Source of the DNA: a virus
IMG/VR virus record: IMGVR_UViG_3300021960_000208
Span: 1-37,916 of that record
DNA: 37,916 nt
Direction: 5' to 3' (one strand)
The notes below the pieces were generated by a model. That model had not been told where the DNA came from. It did no database searches and saw only the letters and a list, made by a program, of their open reading frames with translations. A program made the translations under genes and the position numbers. This document shows, one piece after another, positions 15,435 through 24,259 of the stretch (position 1 is the stretch's first letter; each line of letters starts with the position of its first letter).

Positions 15435-15691
15435 GCCGGGAGTTTCTCAGATTTGATCCATCGCTGTGTCCTGCGACCACCGAGGATATTCCTAGGTTCA
15501 TAGACCAGATGTTCCTAGAGATCAGAACAGTTCTGGACTTGGTGCGCGACGGACACTTGGATGTCGTCTACGCTGCACCGGAAAAACCACAGCAGGGAGA
15601 TATACGGTATGCCGATGGCTCTAGTTGGGACCCCGGATCAGGAGAGGGAATATATTTTTACAACTCCGGTGGAAGCTGGGTTAAGCTATAA
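15431..15691 (+). CDS. conserved small structural-module protein
   Basis: An 86-residue protein with an N-terminal helical segment (ATTEDIPRFIDQMFLEIRTVLDLV) and a C-terminal beta part (PEKPQQGDIRYADGSSWDPGSGEG, YFYNSGGSWVKL). The second half resembles the G.IR.ADG..W.PG.G.G.Y.Y..G.W..L ending found on short phage proteins close to nozzle genes. It may be a tail accessory. It starts in an ATGA overlap with the nozzle gene. Confidence 0.65.
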   Translation: MSREFLRFDPSLCPATTEDIPRFIDQMFLEIRTVLDLVRDGHLDVVYAAPEKPQQGDIRYADGSSWDPGSGEGIYFYNSGGSWVKL

Positions 15692-16097
15692 GCTAGTCAG
15701 CCTTAATGATCCGATGCTTCGCAACAAGATGGCCCAGTGCTATCCGTTCTTCGAGAAGGCGATACTAAGGAGTAAATGCGAAGACATCTATAACGCTGCT
15801 GATCTGTACCACCGTGTTCTCTCTGGGACCAGCGACCTCTGGGTATCAACGGATGAGAACAACGTGATCCAAGGCTGCTTTGTCATTGGCTTCGGAGAGT
15901 ACCCGCAAAGCCGTGGCATCTGCGCAGAGGCTATCGGCGGCGTGTTCGACTTTACAGTAGGGACCCCGGTTGTGGAAAAATACTATAAGAAACTAGGATA
16001 TGAGTTTTTCGAGATGACTGGCCGCAAGGGCTGGGAAAAGGTGATGGAGCCGATGGGCTACGAGTTCAAAACCATAACGATACGAAAGAGGCTATAA
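15609..16097 (+). CDS. GNAT-like acyltransferase-related protein
   Basis: Residues from YKLVSLNDPMLRNKMAQCYPFFEKAIL onward look like a small GNAT-type fold: N-terminal strand and helix, central WVSTDENNVIQGCFVIGFGEYPQ, then GVFDFTVGTPVVEKYYKKLGYEFFEMTGRKGWEKVMEPMGYE in pieces. The last repeats the G...FE..GR.GW.....P.G motif of phage GNAT proteins. Substrate is unknown; modification of a virion or host protein is a guess. Start uncertain: ATG 15609 has GGGAG nine bases upstream but overlaps the previous gene by 83 bases; GTG 15669 or ATG 15711 are alternatives that keep the recognised domain partly or fully. Confidence 0.65.
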   Translation: MPMALVGTPDQEREYIFTTPVEAGLSYKLVSLNDPMLRNKMAQCYPFFEKAILRSKCEDIYNAADLYHRVLSGTSDLWVSTDENNVIQGCFVIGFGEYPQSRGICAEAIGGVFDFTVGTPVVEKYYKKLGYEFFEMTGRKGWEKVMEPMGYEFKTITIRKRL

Positions 16098-16098
16098 A

Positions 16099-17166
16099 AT
16101 GAGTGGTATGTTTTCGTCCCCTCCTCCGGTGGTTGTCCAAGCTCCACAACAGATGTCAACTTCCGGGTCAACTGAGATCAAGCCGTATGCTCCTGTGGTT
16201 CCGTATATCGGAAGTGTTTTGCCGCAGATTGAGCAAGTCTTCGGCGAGGCACCTGCTCTCTATACTGGCTCACTGGTGCCGCAGGAGTCGGCGCAGACGC
16301 TGGCAGCTAGAGACATCTATGGTCAGGTTGGACAGACGGCAGCTGGTCTGGCACCGGCCTACCAAAATTTGTTCGCAGCTGATCTAGCACGGGCCACAGC
16401 TGATCCTACGGTGGACCCGATCTATCAGGCGCAGCTGGGGACGATTGCTCAGCGTGCTCGCGAGATGACCGAAGCGGACAAGATGACGGCGCAGCAACAG
16501 GCGATTCAAGCTGGTCAGTTTGGTCTTGGGTCTACTGCTCTCGGCGAACTACAGGCGATGCAGCAGCAGAAGCGGGAAGAGCTTGCGCAGCGTCAGATGT
16601 CAGCCGCTCTACAGGAAGCAGAAGCTCGCAGAATCGCTGCGCAGGGCCGTACTCCTGAGTTGGCTCAGGCCATGCTACAGGCACAGATGACCCCTGCGTC
16701 TCTTCAAGAAGCAATCGGCCAGCAGGTCGAAACCCGCCAGCAAGCTCAGTTGTCCGATGCTGCTCGCTTGGCACAACAGGATCAGGAAGCTCGCAGGGCG
16801 CAGCTTATCACGATGGCGAACCTGTACGGTGGTCTTGCTGGTCTCGGTAGCAGCACTCAGATGCAGCAGACGAGTCAGGGCTATACCAGCAGTGTCATGC
16901 CCGGTGGTCCTAGTCCGTTTATGCAGATTGCCAGTGCGGCTAGCTCAGCGGCTCCGTTCTTCAGGTCAGACAAACGCTTGAAGACCAAGATCAAGTTTGT
17001 CCGTCAGAGTGACAATGGTATTCGCTGGTACACTTGGGAATGGAAAGACAAGGATATCAAGCAGCCTAGCTACGGCGTGATTGCTCAAGAGGTACAGAAG
17101 ATCAAACCCAAGGCTGTCATCACTGGACCTGATGGATTCCTGATGGTCAATTATGGAGCGTTGTGA
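16099..17166 (+). CDS. Gln/Ala-rich virion protein with C-terminal S74 chaperone
   Basis: A 355-residue protein. Residues about 100-260 are Ala/Gln-rich and helical, typical of internal or ejection proteins. Residues 290-355 are an intramolecular-chaperone domain of the peptidase S74 type: SDKRLK at 290-295 holds the Ser290/Lys295 dyad that in the family self-cleaves, followed by WYTWEWKD and YGVIAQEVQKIKPKAV. S74 domains help trimeric fibres or spikes fold and are then cut off. Here the domain is carried by a helical protein just before the ejection genes, so it may chaperone an assembled needle or internal complex. Confidence 0.75.
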   Translation: MSGMFSSPPPVVVQAPQQMSTSGSTEIKPYAPVVPYIGSVLPQIEQVFGEAPALYTGSLVPQESAQTLAARDIYGQVGQTAAGLAPAYQNLFAADLARATADPTVDPIYQAQLGTIAQRAREMTEADKMTAQQQAIQAGQFGLGSTALGELQAMQQQKREELAQRQMSAALQEAEARRIAAQGRTPELAQAMLQAQMTPASLQEAIGQQVETRQQAQLSDAARLAQQDQEARRAQLITMANLYGGLAGLGSSTQMQQTSQGYTSSVMPGGPSPFMQIASAASSAAPFFRSDKRLKTKIKFVRQSDNGIRWYTWEWKDKDIKQPSYGVIAQEVQKIKPKAVITGPDGFLMVNYGAL

Positions 17167-17582
17167 TGGGCTTTATATTTGGAGGAAGCTCTTCTAAGCC
17201 TTACGGGGAACAGCCGCCAAGCGATTCTTATAGATGGGACGCGGAGTACGACCCGGAGACCGGCGAGCCTGTAAACGAGGCGGCTGTAAAAGCCGAAGCG
17301 GAGTACGACAAGTGGGCTGAGTCTCAGGATTACAATATACTTGACGCAGCTGAAAAGCTTGGCTCTCTTGGTGAACAGCCGGGAGCACTTGCTCAATCTG
17401 GTAGGCTTTCTAGCCCAAGTATGCCGGGAGGCAGGGGAGGGTCTTACTCGGCGATGCAGTCCCCATATCAATCTCCGACTTATCTAGCAAGCTCTGTAGA
17501 TTATAACAAGATGATCAACCAGTTGGTCACCGGATTGCTGAAGCAGAATGTCCGCAGAACTAAACTTTCAACTCTGGTGTGA
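17166..17582 (+). CDS. putative virion protein, unknown
   Basis: A 138-residue protein. I place the start at ATG 17166, which overlaps the upstream TGA; an in-frame GTG at 17163 adds one residue. The sequence is Gly/Ser/Pro-rich, with a YDPETGEPV...AAVKAEAEYDKWAE helix in the middle and a low-complexity Ser/Gly segment near 75-105. No domain was recognised. Its place between the S74 protein and the two larger ejection-like proteins suggests a small internal virion component. Confidence 0.55.
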   Translation: MGFIFGGSSSKPYGEQPPSDSYRWDAEYDPETGEPVNEAAVKAEAEYDKWAESQDYNILDAAEKLGSLGEQPGALAQSGRLSSPSMPGGRGGSYSAMQSPYQSPTYLASSVDYNKMINQLVTGLLKQNVRRTKLSTLV

Positions 17583-17590
17583 GATAGAAC

Positions 17591-18733
17591 ATGGCCACAA
17601 GAATAACTCCTTTACCCCCACCTCCGGAAGATCCGGCAGGTCGTCCCACCGGTCAGCTTCGCGTCCCCCCCGCTGCCGGGGGTGCTACGCCAGAAGAAAC
17701 GGCGAGGTTTACGCAAGCTGTCCGGGAAGCTGAGCAGCGCAGATATTATGGTGATACAAGCTATGGGTCCCCTCTGAATCAAGCGATAGCTGAGCAGCGG
17801 AAAATAGCGACGGGCGGGTTTACTCCGAGGACCCCCGCAGAACTAGCTGCTTACAATCTTGCAGTGCGGCAGCAGCCGACTTTTGGCTCTCCCGCTCAGG
17901 CATATATGCTTCAGCGCAGCTTGGAGCGTGGCCTTCTCGATCAAGCTCGTCCAGCGCAAGCGACCCCACGAGATTCTGTTGGTGCTGGGCTAGACGCAGG
18001 ACAGCAGTCTGCGCTCGAACAGAACCAAGAAATGTCGCTCAGTGGCCTCTTGGGTAATGTAGACTGGCAGGGCCTTCTCCGGGTCCTCGCTCGCCCTGAG
18101 TTTCTTCAGCCGGGGGTCTCCCCTGCTCAGGCGTTTGTCGGCGCATCGTTTGCTCAGCGTCAGGCTGATGCAGCGTCTCGCGCAGCTGCTCAGGCACAGC
18201 AGCTTGAGTACGACAAGCTCCAAGCTGATCTCGTTAAGGAACAGCTTAAAGCCACTCCCCAGCCGCCAAAACCTTCGGCTGAAATAACGCAGCTTTATAC
18301 CAAAATTGCCTCTGGTCAAGAAAGTCTTAAAGCACTTAACAAAATGCAGGGAATTATGTCTGGGGGCATTACCACTGGTGGTGCTGCTCTTGGAATAGAC
18401 TTTCTTACAAACTTGGCAGCGGCTTTTAATATCAACATCGGGGAGACCGACAAAACTAACCTGAATAGGCAGGTGGATAAAGTTAGAGCGGCTCTGATAG
18501 CCAGTCGTGCTTTTGGACGAGAAGCCAATAAGCAGGAGCAGAAGCTTATTGAGAACCTTCTTCCCAAGGGCGCAACATTTACTAACGTAGACGAACTTCG
18601 AAACGCCTATAGGGATTTCCAAGAGTACATTGAAAACGATCTAAGGGTAACTTCCGGCATTCTGCAAAACGTGTATCAACTGCCTTCATTTAGTCAGGTA
18701 GTTCCACCTGCTTTTAAAAGAGGTAACCGATAA
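17591..18733 (+). CDS. putative internal (ejection) virion protein
   Basis: A 380-residue protein with a Pro-rich N-terminus, Ala/Gln/Arg-rich helices (residues about 180-220) and a C-terminal helical domain (LIASRAFGREANKQEQKLIENLLP) ending in a basic tail. Such composition is common for proteins ejected with DNA by short-tailed phages. No enzyme motif was found. The stop TAA overlaps the ATG of the giant next gene (TAATG), so both are likely made in fixed ratio. Confidence 0.6.
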   Translation: MATRITPLPPPPEDPAGRPTGQLRVPPAAGGATPEETARFTQAVREAEQRRYYGDTSYGSPLNQAIAEQRKIATGGFTPRTPAELAAYNLAVRQQPTFGSPAQAYMLQRSLERGLLDQARPAQATPRDSVGAGLDAGQQSALEQNQEMSLSGLLGNVDWQGLLRVLARPEFLQPGVSPAQAFVGASFAQRQADAASRAAAQAQQLEYDKLQADLVKEQLKATPQPPKPSAEITQLYTKIASGQESLKALNKMQGIMSGGITTGGAALGIDFLTNLAAAFNINIGETDKTNLNRQVDKVRAALIASRAFGREANKQEQKLIENLLPKGATFTNVDELRNAYRDFQEYIENDLRVTSGILQNVYQLPSFSQVVPPAFKRGNR

Positions 18734-21700
18734 TGGCAGAGACCATAACTCTTTGGGACGGCACGCCTGTAAATGTCCCCGAAGGTTTAACAGATGGGGA
18801 GATAACAAACTATCTCGCTAAGGCAATGCCGAATAAAATGATCGAGCGTGGCATCGCCGTAGACATCGAGCGGGAGTTTGATTTGCAGAGCGGCGTTGGA
18901 GACTTCGGTGCTCGCTTTGGTAATGCCCTTTCCAGCGGTAATCCAGACGAGATCAAGGCAGAGTTCGACGGCATATTCGGAAAAGGTAATTGGGGAATCG
19001 CTGACTTCAGCGGTCAGCCGTTTGTCACACCCGATGGTCTCAGGGCTGTGGGCATAGAGCCTAAAGATGACCGAAAAGTTATGCTCGACGGTACTAATAC
19101 GACCGTCTATGATCTGGTAGACATCATTCCGGAAGCTGTCGTCGGCGCTGGGGCGCTGGCTGCTGAGATTGCTGTCCCGTTTGCTCCGGGTACTGGCGCA
19201 GTTGGTGGCACTGCTGCGCGTGGGTTGTTGTCTGCTATCACTGGGCGTGGACTGGTTGCCAGATCAGCACGTGCCGGGTTTGGTGACGCTGTGGCCAATG
19301 TTGGACTCGAAGGTGTTCAGAAACTTCGTGGTACTCAGCGTGAATCACTTGGTGAAGTTCTGCAAGACGCTGGCACCGAAGGGTTGATAGTTGGCCTGGG
19401 CAGCATAGTTCTAGGTGCTCCTTTTGCAGCGGTGGGCAGCGTGGGCAACCGGGTCAAAGCTGCGTCTAAGGATATGGCTCCCGGAACTCAAGGCGTCCGA
19501 CCGCTGCAATTTGAAGAGATGCTTGACGCCCAGAACAGGAATATAGAAAGGTTTACACAGGCAAACATTGCTAATGGGCTTTCCAGAAAGGCAGCTGAAC
19601 AAGCTGCTCGCCAAGATGCAATGCTTCTCAGCCTTCGAACTCTTGTGGGTGAAGAGGGGACAGTTGCTGGTAACATCTTGACCAAGATTGAAGGTTTGGG
19701 TACAAAGCAGCTTGGAGACTCGTTTGCGAAACGGACAATGGACTTTATGAATAAGTTCCGTTCCGTTGCCTTGGAGTCTAAACGCCTTGGTGACGTTGAC
19801 GCTACGACTGTTGCCAAGCTGAAAGCAAACTTGAGCAAAAGTGAGCTAGAGTTTGCTGACAAAATTATGAAGCAGCTTACTGATTTTAACAAGACACCTC
19901 TTGGCGTAACCAGCGCAGCTGCTGGCACTCTTCGCGGGTTCAAAGAGCTTGCGGAGGACAAACTCCTCGCCCAGTACCGTCGCAGCATGGGGGCTTTTGA
20001 TGGCGAAGATTTCTATGGGCAGTTTAAGAATGTGGGCGGGGAGCTTACTCCTCGACGTTTAGCTAATTTTCTTACACGTGTTTCAGACGAGTCTGGACTA
20101 AGTGTTGACGAAGTAGTTAATGCTTTCGGTCCAGACAGTCCTCTTCATCGCCGTATCACGTCTAGGATAAATATCAAAGATGACGGTACAATTGTTCCTG
20201 TTAAGCCCAAACTTAACAAGAAAAAGGAACCGACTAACTATACCGGAAGCAGCATAACGGTTCAAGACCTTATGGATGCTGATAAACAAATTCGCAAGCA
20301 GAGCTACGCAAAAAGAGCAAACCTTGCGGCTGTACGTAAAAATCTAGAATTGTCTGCCGCAGCTCAAAACCAAATTTCCAGACTTCCAGAGGTTCCTTCG
20401 TCTTTTCAAAACCGATTGAAGGCGGTAAATAAGAAGTATGCCGAGTTTGCCAACATTTACCGTGGAAAGAACGGTCTATTTGAGCAGGTAGCCAAACGGA
20501 GTACAGATGATTCACAGCTGTTTCTCACGCAGTTTGTAAATGGTAAAGAGGGCGCAGAGTTTGCTACACTTCTTGATAAGTTGGAACGCGCATTTGGCAA
20601 GGGTGCAGTCGGCGGCAGCATTGGCTTGGAGACAAAAGAACAAATTCTAGGCGCACTCGGCGTCAACTTTATCAGAGAGAACAAGTTGGATGTCTTAGCA
20701 GCTGCCGGGATGTCTAGGGAAGCCGGTGCCAAGAAAGCTGCCGATGCGCTCAAGAAAATAAACACTCTTGAGGCAACCATGGTCAAACGTGTCGGAGATG
20801 CTAAGGCAAAACAGGCGATGAAGCAGCTGTTCCAGCAGGACTCGATGAAAGAGTACAAGGCGCTTCTCAACCAGATTGCCAAAGGTAGCCCGGAGAGTGC
20901 CGCGCGTGCTCAGCAGAAGCTTGGTCTGGTAATGGGTTTCAAAGAGGCAGAGGAGTTTGTAGGAAGAACCGCTGACGTTGGGGCAAATCTGGCAAAGGCC
21001 GATCTTGATACCGTCGTTGCCCAGCTACGATCCTTAGACGCCCTAGACAAGCGCAGCGGTGAGTTCTACAGAGACCTGATGTTTAGCGAGAATTGGGGCC
21101 GTGTGGTCAATGCTATGGCGGAGGACAGCGCTGGCAAAAAGAATGCGGCTATCAAGGCATGGGCAGACGATTGGATTGCTGCTAGGAGTGGTACAAACGG
21201 CGTAGAGAACATGACAGAACTGTTTGGCAAGGAAATCTATGAAGGTATGGATGATCTGGCGCTGAACATACGTGGTGCATTGAACATTGATCCGAACGCT
21301 GGAGCGTTGTCTGTCGCAGAACAGCCTGTGAGCATCTGGAGAAAGCTTCTTCAGCTAGATTTCAAGGGTGCTATAAAGCCGCTATCCTTTATGTACGGGT
21401 CCAAACAGATCGCTCCCGGAACTACGGCATGGACAGATGTAAATATGATGCTACAAGCTGGCAAGACTCCCAGCGATATTTTGAAAAATAAAGCAGGGAT
21501 GGCGAGCGGCATCCTTGGAAACGCTCAGAAAGCTGCTAACGGCGCGATGGCTGGCAGGAACGGGCTGATGGCAGCGTCTGTGTCTTCTTATATGAACGAG
21601 GCGGATCAGATTTATCCGACAGATGACGACGTGCCGGTGATCGAGCCGAGGAAAGCGCAAGAAGCACCTCCGGAGCAACCTATGCAGCAAAGCATGATTC

Positions 21701-21816
21701 CGGCAGGCACCGGCATCGCTGCAATACAGCAGATCGCCAGTATGCTTCAGCCCATACAGGGGGTCGGAACCTCTGGCCTTGAAGAAGGCGCAGCTATAGC
21801 TAGGAGTGCGGCCTGA
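18733..21816 (+). CDS. large internal virion protein, ejection candidate
   Basis: The longest protein of the window (1027 residues). It begins ITLWDGTPVNVPEGLTDGEI, resembling the short N-terminal unit of phage internal proteins. It has a Gly/Ala-rich hydrophobic stretch near 135-175 and 225-240 and then long alternating helices (about 280-900) rich in Lys, Ala, Leu and Glu. The hydrophobic stretches could insert into membrane during DNA entry, as proposed for T7 gp15/gp16-like proteins. No lytic transglycosylase motif was seen. Its size and position before lysis genes fit an ejection protein. Confidence 0.65.
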   Translation: MAETITLWDGTPVNVPEGLTDGEITNYLAKAMPNKMIERGIAVDIEREFDLQSGVGDFGARFGNALSSGNPDEIKAEFDGIFGKGNWGIADFSGQPFVTPDGLRAVGIEPKDDRKVMLDGTNTTVYDLVDIIPEAVVGAGALAAEIAVPFAPGTGAVGGTAARGLLSAITGRGLVARSARAGFGDAVANVGLEGVQKLRGTQRESLGEVLQDAGTEGLIVGLGSIVLGAPFAAVGSVGNRVKAASKDMAPGTQGVRPLQFEEMLDAQNRNIERFTQANIANGLSRKAAEQAARQDAMLLSLRTLVGEEGTVAGNILTKIEGLGTKQLGDSFAKRTMDFMNKFRSVALESKRLGDVDATTVAKLKANLSKSELEFADKIMKQLTDFNKTPLGVTSAAAGTLRGFKELAEDKLLAQYRRSMGAFDGEDFYGQFKNVGGELTPRRLANFLTRVSDESGLSVDEVVNAFGPDSPLHRRITSRINIKDDGTIVPVKPKLNKKKEPTNYTGSSITVQDLMDADKQIRKQSYAKRANLAAVRKNLELSAAAQNQISRLPEVPSSFQNRLKAVNKKYAEFANIYRGKNGLFEQVAKRSTDDSQLFLTQFVNGKEGAEFATLLDKLERAFGKGAVGGSIGLETKEQILGALGVNFIRENKLDVLAAAGMSREAGAKKAADALKKINTLEATMVKRVGDAKAKQAMKQLFQQDSMKEYKALLNQIAKGSPESAARAQQKLGLVMGFKEAEEFVGRTADVGANLAKADLDTVVAQLRSLDALDKRSGEFYRDLMFSENWGRVVNAMAEDSAGKKNAAIKAWADDWIAARSGTNGVENMTELFGKEIYEGMDDLALNIRGALNIDPNAGALSVAEQPVSIWRKLLQLDFKGAIKPLSFMYGSKQIAPGTTAWTDVNMMLQAGKTPSDILKNKAGMASGILGNAQKAANGAMAGRNGLMAASVSSYMNEADQIYPTDDDVPVIEPRKAQEAPPEQPMQQSMIPAGTGIAAIQQIASMLQPIQGVGTSGLEEGAAIARSAA

Positions 21817-22400
21817 TGCCTAACATCTTTGATCAAATTGAATCAGCGGCTGAGCAAGCAGGGGCAAGCCAAGTTGTAGATTACGCCAAGAAACAGGCGA
21901 TCAGGGGGGCTGCTGGCTTGGCTGGCGCAGGGATAGCTGAGGCATTTGGCTACTCTCCTGAAGCCGCCATGGAACGGGTTGGGCAGGAGAGCAGGGCAAT
22001 CGATGACGCCTACATCGAGCCTATGAAGGAAGCAGTTGCTCCTTATTTGCCACCCGGCGTCTCCGTTGGCATGGACCCAAGATTGAACCTCGGTGAATCA
22101 ACGGTGACCCCTCGCTTCGATTTGTCGGTACTAGACCCCAATCTACAGGGACAGGCATACGGACAATTTGGACAAGGTGGTCTACAGGATTACGGTGTCG
22201 GTGCCTCATATCAGGTTGCTCCGGGTCTTCTGGCACAAGGCAGTTATCAGGCAGGAGGAGCGCCGAGGGTAGGGATGTCTTATGAACAGCCGATGCTGGG
22301 TGGGCTACTTCAGGCTAATGTTGGTACTGATCTTACTAGCGATGTGCGGGATACCATTCGTAACATCCAAGCCAGTCTCCGATTTACCGGGAGGTTTTAA
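21816..22400 (+). CDS. putative virion protein with membrane-interacting segment
   Basis: A 194-residue protein starting in a TGATG overlap. Residues about 28-45 (IRGAAGLAGAGIAEAFGYS) form a small-residue amphipathic or membrane-active helix. The C-terminal part has a repeating Gly/Tyr/Gln beta pattern (LQGQAYGQFGQGGLQDYGVGA in parts) like a small beta-barrel or amyloid-like repeat. Unknown function; likely another ejected or internal protein because of its place between the giant protein and the endolysin. Confidence 0.55.
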   Translation: MPNIFDQIESAAEQAGASQVVDYAKKQAIRGAAGLAGAGIAEAFGYSPEAAMERVGQESRAIDDAYIEPMKEAVAPYLPPGVSVGMDPRLNLGESTVTPRFDLSVLDPNLQGQAYGQFGQGGLQDYGVGASYQVAPGLLAQGSYQAGGAPRVGMSYEQPMLGGLLQANVGTDLTSDVRDTIRNIQASLRFTGRF

Positions 22401-22401
22401 G

Positions 22402-22995
22402 ATGCCAGGGCTTTTAGACCAAGTGACGGCGGGCCTTCTGAATGTTCTAGGGAAGCCTCCTGTTGGTGTGTCTTCAGAACAAACGTCCTCTCCCGACCCG
22501 TTGCAATCAATTATAAACAGGACTCTACAGGAAGAGGGTGGATTTCAAAATAGAAAAGATGACAGGGGTAATTTTATAAATGGTCGTCTTGTCGGAACTA
22601 AATACGGAATAACCCCTAAGGCATGGGCCGAATATACAGGACTGTCTGCTAAAGACATAACGAAAGATACAATCAAAAACTTAAATTTAGACCAAGCACA
22701 GGAGTTTTATAAAAGTAAAGCTACAAAAGAGTTTAAGTTAGATAGATATCCTGAAAACCTTCGACCCCAGATTTTTGACATTATGACTAATTTTGGCTAT
22801 ACCGGCGGAATGAAAGTTTTACAAAAAGCCGCTGGAGTAGAAAGGGACGGCAGGTATGGTCCTAAAACAGCGGAGGCCATTAAGAATTTGTCTAACACTA
22901 AACTTGCACAAGCTAGATGGAACAGTTATTCAAAAGAACTAAAGAAAAAAAATCCGGGGTGGAAGACAAGAACATTTAGTTTTGCGGTAGACTGA
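22402..22995 (+). CDS. endolysin, GH108 muramidase
   Basis: A 197-residue peptidoglycan hydrolase. The longer open frame starts at 22282, but the ATG 22402 has GGGAGG seven bases upstream and opens with a sensible protein. Residues about 34-130 match GH108: EEGGF (44-48) with E45 as likely acid catalyst, then NGRLVGTKYGITPKAWAEY (about 60-78). A short peptidoglycan-binding-like C-terminal part follows (VERDGRYGPKTAEAI). No signal peptide is present, so it needs the holin just downstream. The gene is clearly AT-rich compared with its neighbours, a sign of separate origin. Confidence 0.85.
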   Translation: MPGLLDQVTAGLLNVLGKPPVGVSSEQTSSPDPLQSIINRTLQEEGGFQNRKDDRGNFINGRLVGTKYGITPKAWAEYTGLSAKDITKDTIKNLNLDQAQEFYKSKATKEFKLDRYPENLRPQIFDIMTNFGYTGGMKVLQKAAGVERDGRYGPKTAEAIKNLSNTKLAQARWNSYSKELKKKNPGWKTRTFSFAVD

Positions 22996-22996
22996 A

Positions 22997-23158
22997 GTGA
23001 ACGATAAAACCCCCATTGATATCACAGCTGGGTTCATAGCTGTCGGTACGATTGTCGAAATACTACCGGCGATAGCTAGTGTCTTGACGATTATCTGGAT
23101 GGTGATCCGCATCATCGAAACTGATACAGTTCAGAAACTGTTGAGGCGAAAGAAGTGA
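22997..23158 (+). CDS. holin, class II (T7 gp17.5-like)
   Basis: A 53-residue membrane protein with GTG start two bases after the endolysin stop. It has two hydrophobic stretches (about 8-24 and 25-40), with the second reading PAIASVLTIIWMVIRIIET, very close to the LP.IAALLTIIWTLIRIYET pattern of class II holins. A basic tail (LLRRKK) faces the cytoplasm. It should open the inner membrane to release the endolysin. It was too short for ordinary ORF calling. The TGA overlaps the next GTG (GTGA). Confidence 0.8.
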   Translation: MNDKTPIDITAGFIAVGTIVEILPAIASVLTIIWMVIRIIETDTVQKLLRRKK

Positions 23159-23418
23159 AGCTGAATATCCAATCTGTTCTAACAGCGTTGGCCCCTATCT
23201 TGTTCGCGGCGGTTGGCTACTTAATTACAGCGTTGAACGAGACAGATAGCCGTCTTCAAAAAGCAGAAGGGTATCTGATGCTGCTTGTGACGCCCCAAGG
23301 CGAGATCATCGCTAGTCCCGCGAACAGCATAGCGAGGCAGAAGATGCGCGAAGAATTTATGAACATAATCCACGATTTGCAAGTTCGCATTAGACTACTA
23401 GAAGCTGGTAAAAAATAA
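23155..23418 (+). CDS. membrane-anchored coiled-coil protein, spanin candidate
   Basis: An 87-residue protein with GTG start coupled to the holin. Residues about 8-27 (LTALAPILFAAVGYLITAL) form one transmembrane helix; residues 30-87 are helical with heptad-like Leu/Ile spacing (MREEFMNIIHDLQVRIRLL). The layout, one N-terminal anchor and a periplasmic coiled coil within the lysis cassette, fits an inner-membrane spanin or a holin-associated protein. No outer-membrane lipoprotein partner was found overlapping it, so the call is tentative. Confidence 0.5.
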   Translation: MKLNIQSVLTALAPILFAAVGYLITALNETDSRLQKAEGYLMLLVTPQGEIIASPANSIARQKMREEFMNIIHDLQVRIRLLEAGKK

Positions 23419-23858
23419 TGGGCATACCCCTAGAACTCATAACGATGCTAGGCTCTGGTCTCCTCTCCGGAGTGTTGACACTGTGGGGACAAAGCCAGAA
23501 AGCAAAGCAGGACGCTTTTCAACGAGCCATTGACGGCATGGCCGCTCAGTCTCAGGCAACTGACTTGGCACGGCGCTATGAGAACAAGGGCTTCCAGATA
23601 ACTCGCAGGATCATCGCCTTGGCCGCTGTCGGCGCTGTGATCGTCTGGCCTAAGGTGATCGCTGTGTTCTGGCCCGAGATACCGGTGACTGTCGGGTACA
23701 CAGAGTGGAAACCCGGCTTCCTGTTCCTGACGGAGGGAGTCGATCAGGTAAAATGGCAAGCTCTTAAAGGGCTGGTCTTGACACCATTGGACACACATTT
23801 GCTTAGTGCGATCATCGGACTGTACTTCGGTGCGTCAATGGTGAAAAACGCGAGGTAG
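23418..23858 (+). CDS. membrane protein of the lysis cassette
   Basis: A 146-residue protein with hydrophobic helices at about 7-24 (LITMLGSGLLSGVLTLWG), 62-86 (ITRRIIALAAVGAVIVWPKVIAVFW in parts) and 125-142 (LLSAIIGLYFGASMV), separated by a charged helix (KAKQDAFQRAIDGM). Phage proteins of this layout commonly follow endolysin and holin genes and are annotated only as membrane proteins. It may be a second holin or anti-holin. It starts in a TAATG overlap. Confidence 0.6.
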   Translation: MGIPLELITMLGSGLLSGVLTLWGQSQKAKQDAFQRAIDGMAAQSQATDLARRYENKGFQITRRIIALAAVGAVIVWPKVIAVFWPEIPVTVGYTEWKPGFLFLTEGVDQVKWQALKGLVLTPLDTHLLSAIIGLYFGASMVKNAR

Positions 23859-23860
23859 TC

Positions 23861-24241
23861 ATGGCAACTGTAGCACAGATGATTTCACCACAGTATGGTC
23901 TTTTGGACCAGCAGCCTATGATAGATCCAAGGGTTCTCTATGGTCTCTTGGCTCAGCAGCAGCCTGAGCAAGTTCAGATGGGGCAACAGCCTATAACAGC
24001 TATGAACATGGGGCAGACAGAAGTAGACCCGTTTTATACGACGATGCAAGAGAGGATAGAACCAGTAATATCTAGGCTGCCCCCAATTTTTGGAATTATC
24101 GGCTTGCTTGCGAGGAATGACCCAAATTATACAAAACCCATTCCTATAGACAGGACGCAGCCGATTCCGGATTTTGTACCGGAAGGTTACCGACGCAATG
24201 TTATGGAAGCGTACCAGCAGTACGAAAAAGAGGGGGCTTAA
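23861..24241 (+). CDS. last gene of the rightward operon, unknown
   Basis: A 126-residue protein rich in Gln, Met, Pro and Tyr (GLLDQQPMIDPRVLYGLLAQQQPEQ in pieces), with a short hydrophobic stretch near 72-85 (PPIFGIIGLLA). No family recognised. Its stop codon lies in the loop of the terminator at 24230-24257, so transcription ends with it. A tail or virion role is possible but unsupported. Confidence 0.6.
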   Translation: MATVAQMISPQYGLLDQQPMIDPRVLYGLLAQQQPEQVQMGQQPITAMNMGQTEVDPFYTTMQERIEPVISRLPPIFGIIGLLARNDPNYTKPIPIDRTQPIPDFVPEGYRRNVMEAYQQYEKEGA

Positions 24242-24257
24242 TTGCCCCCTCAGTTTT
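24230..24257. terminator. bidirectional terminator between convergent operons
   Basis: Perfect 8-bp GC-rich arms (GAGGGGGC at 24230-24237, GCCCCCTC at 24244-24251) enclose a TTAATT loop. On the plus strand AGTTTTG follows; on the minus strand CTTTTTCG-type T5 follows. It ends the rightward operon (whose stop codon is in the loop) and the leftward operon (last stop at 24260). Confidence 0.9.
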
Positions 24258-24259
24258 GT

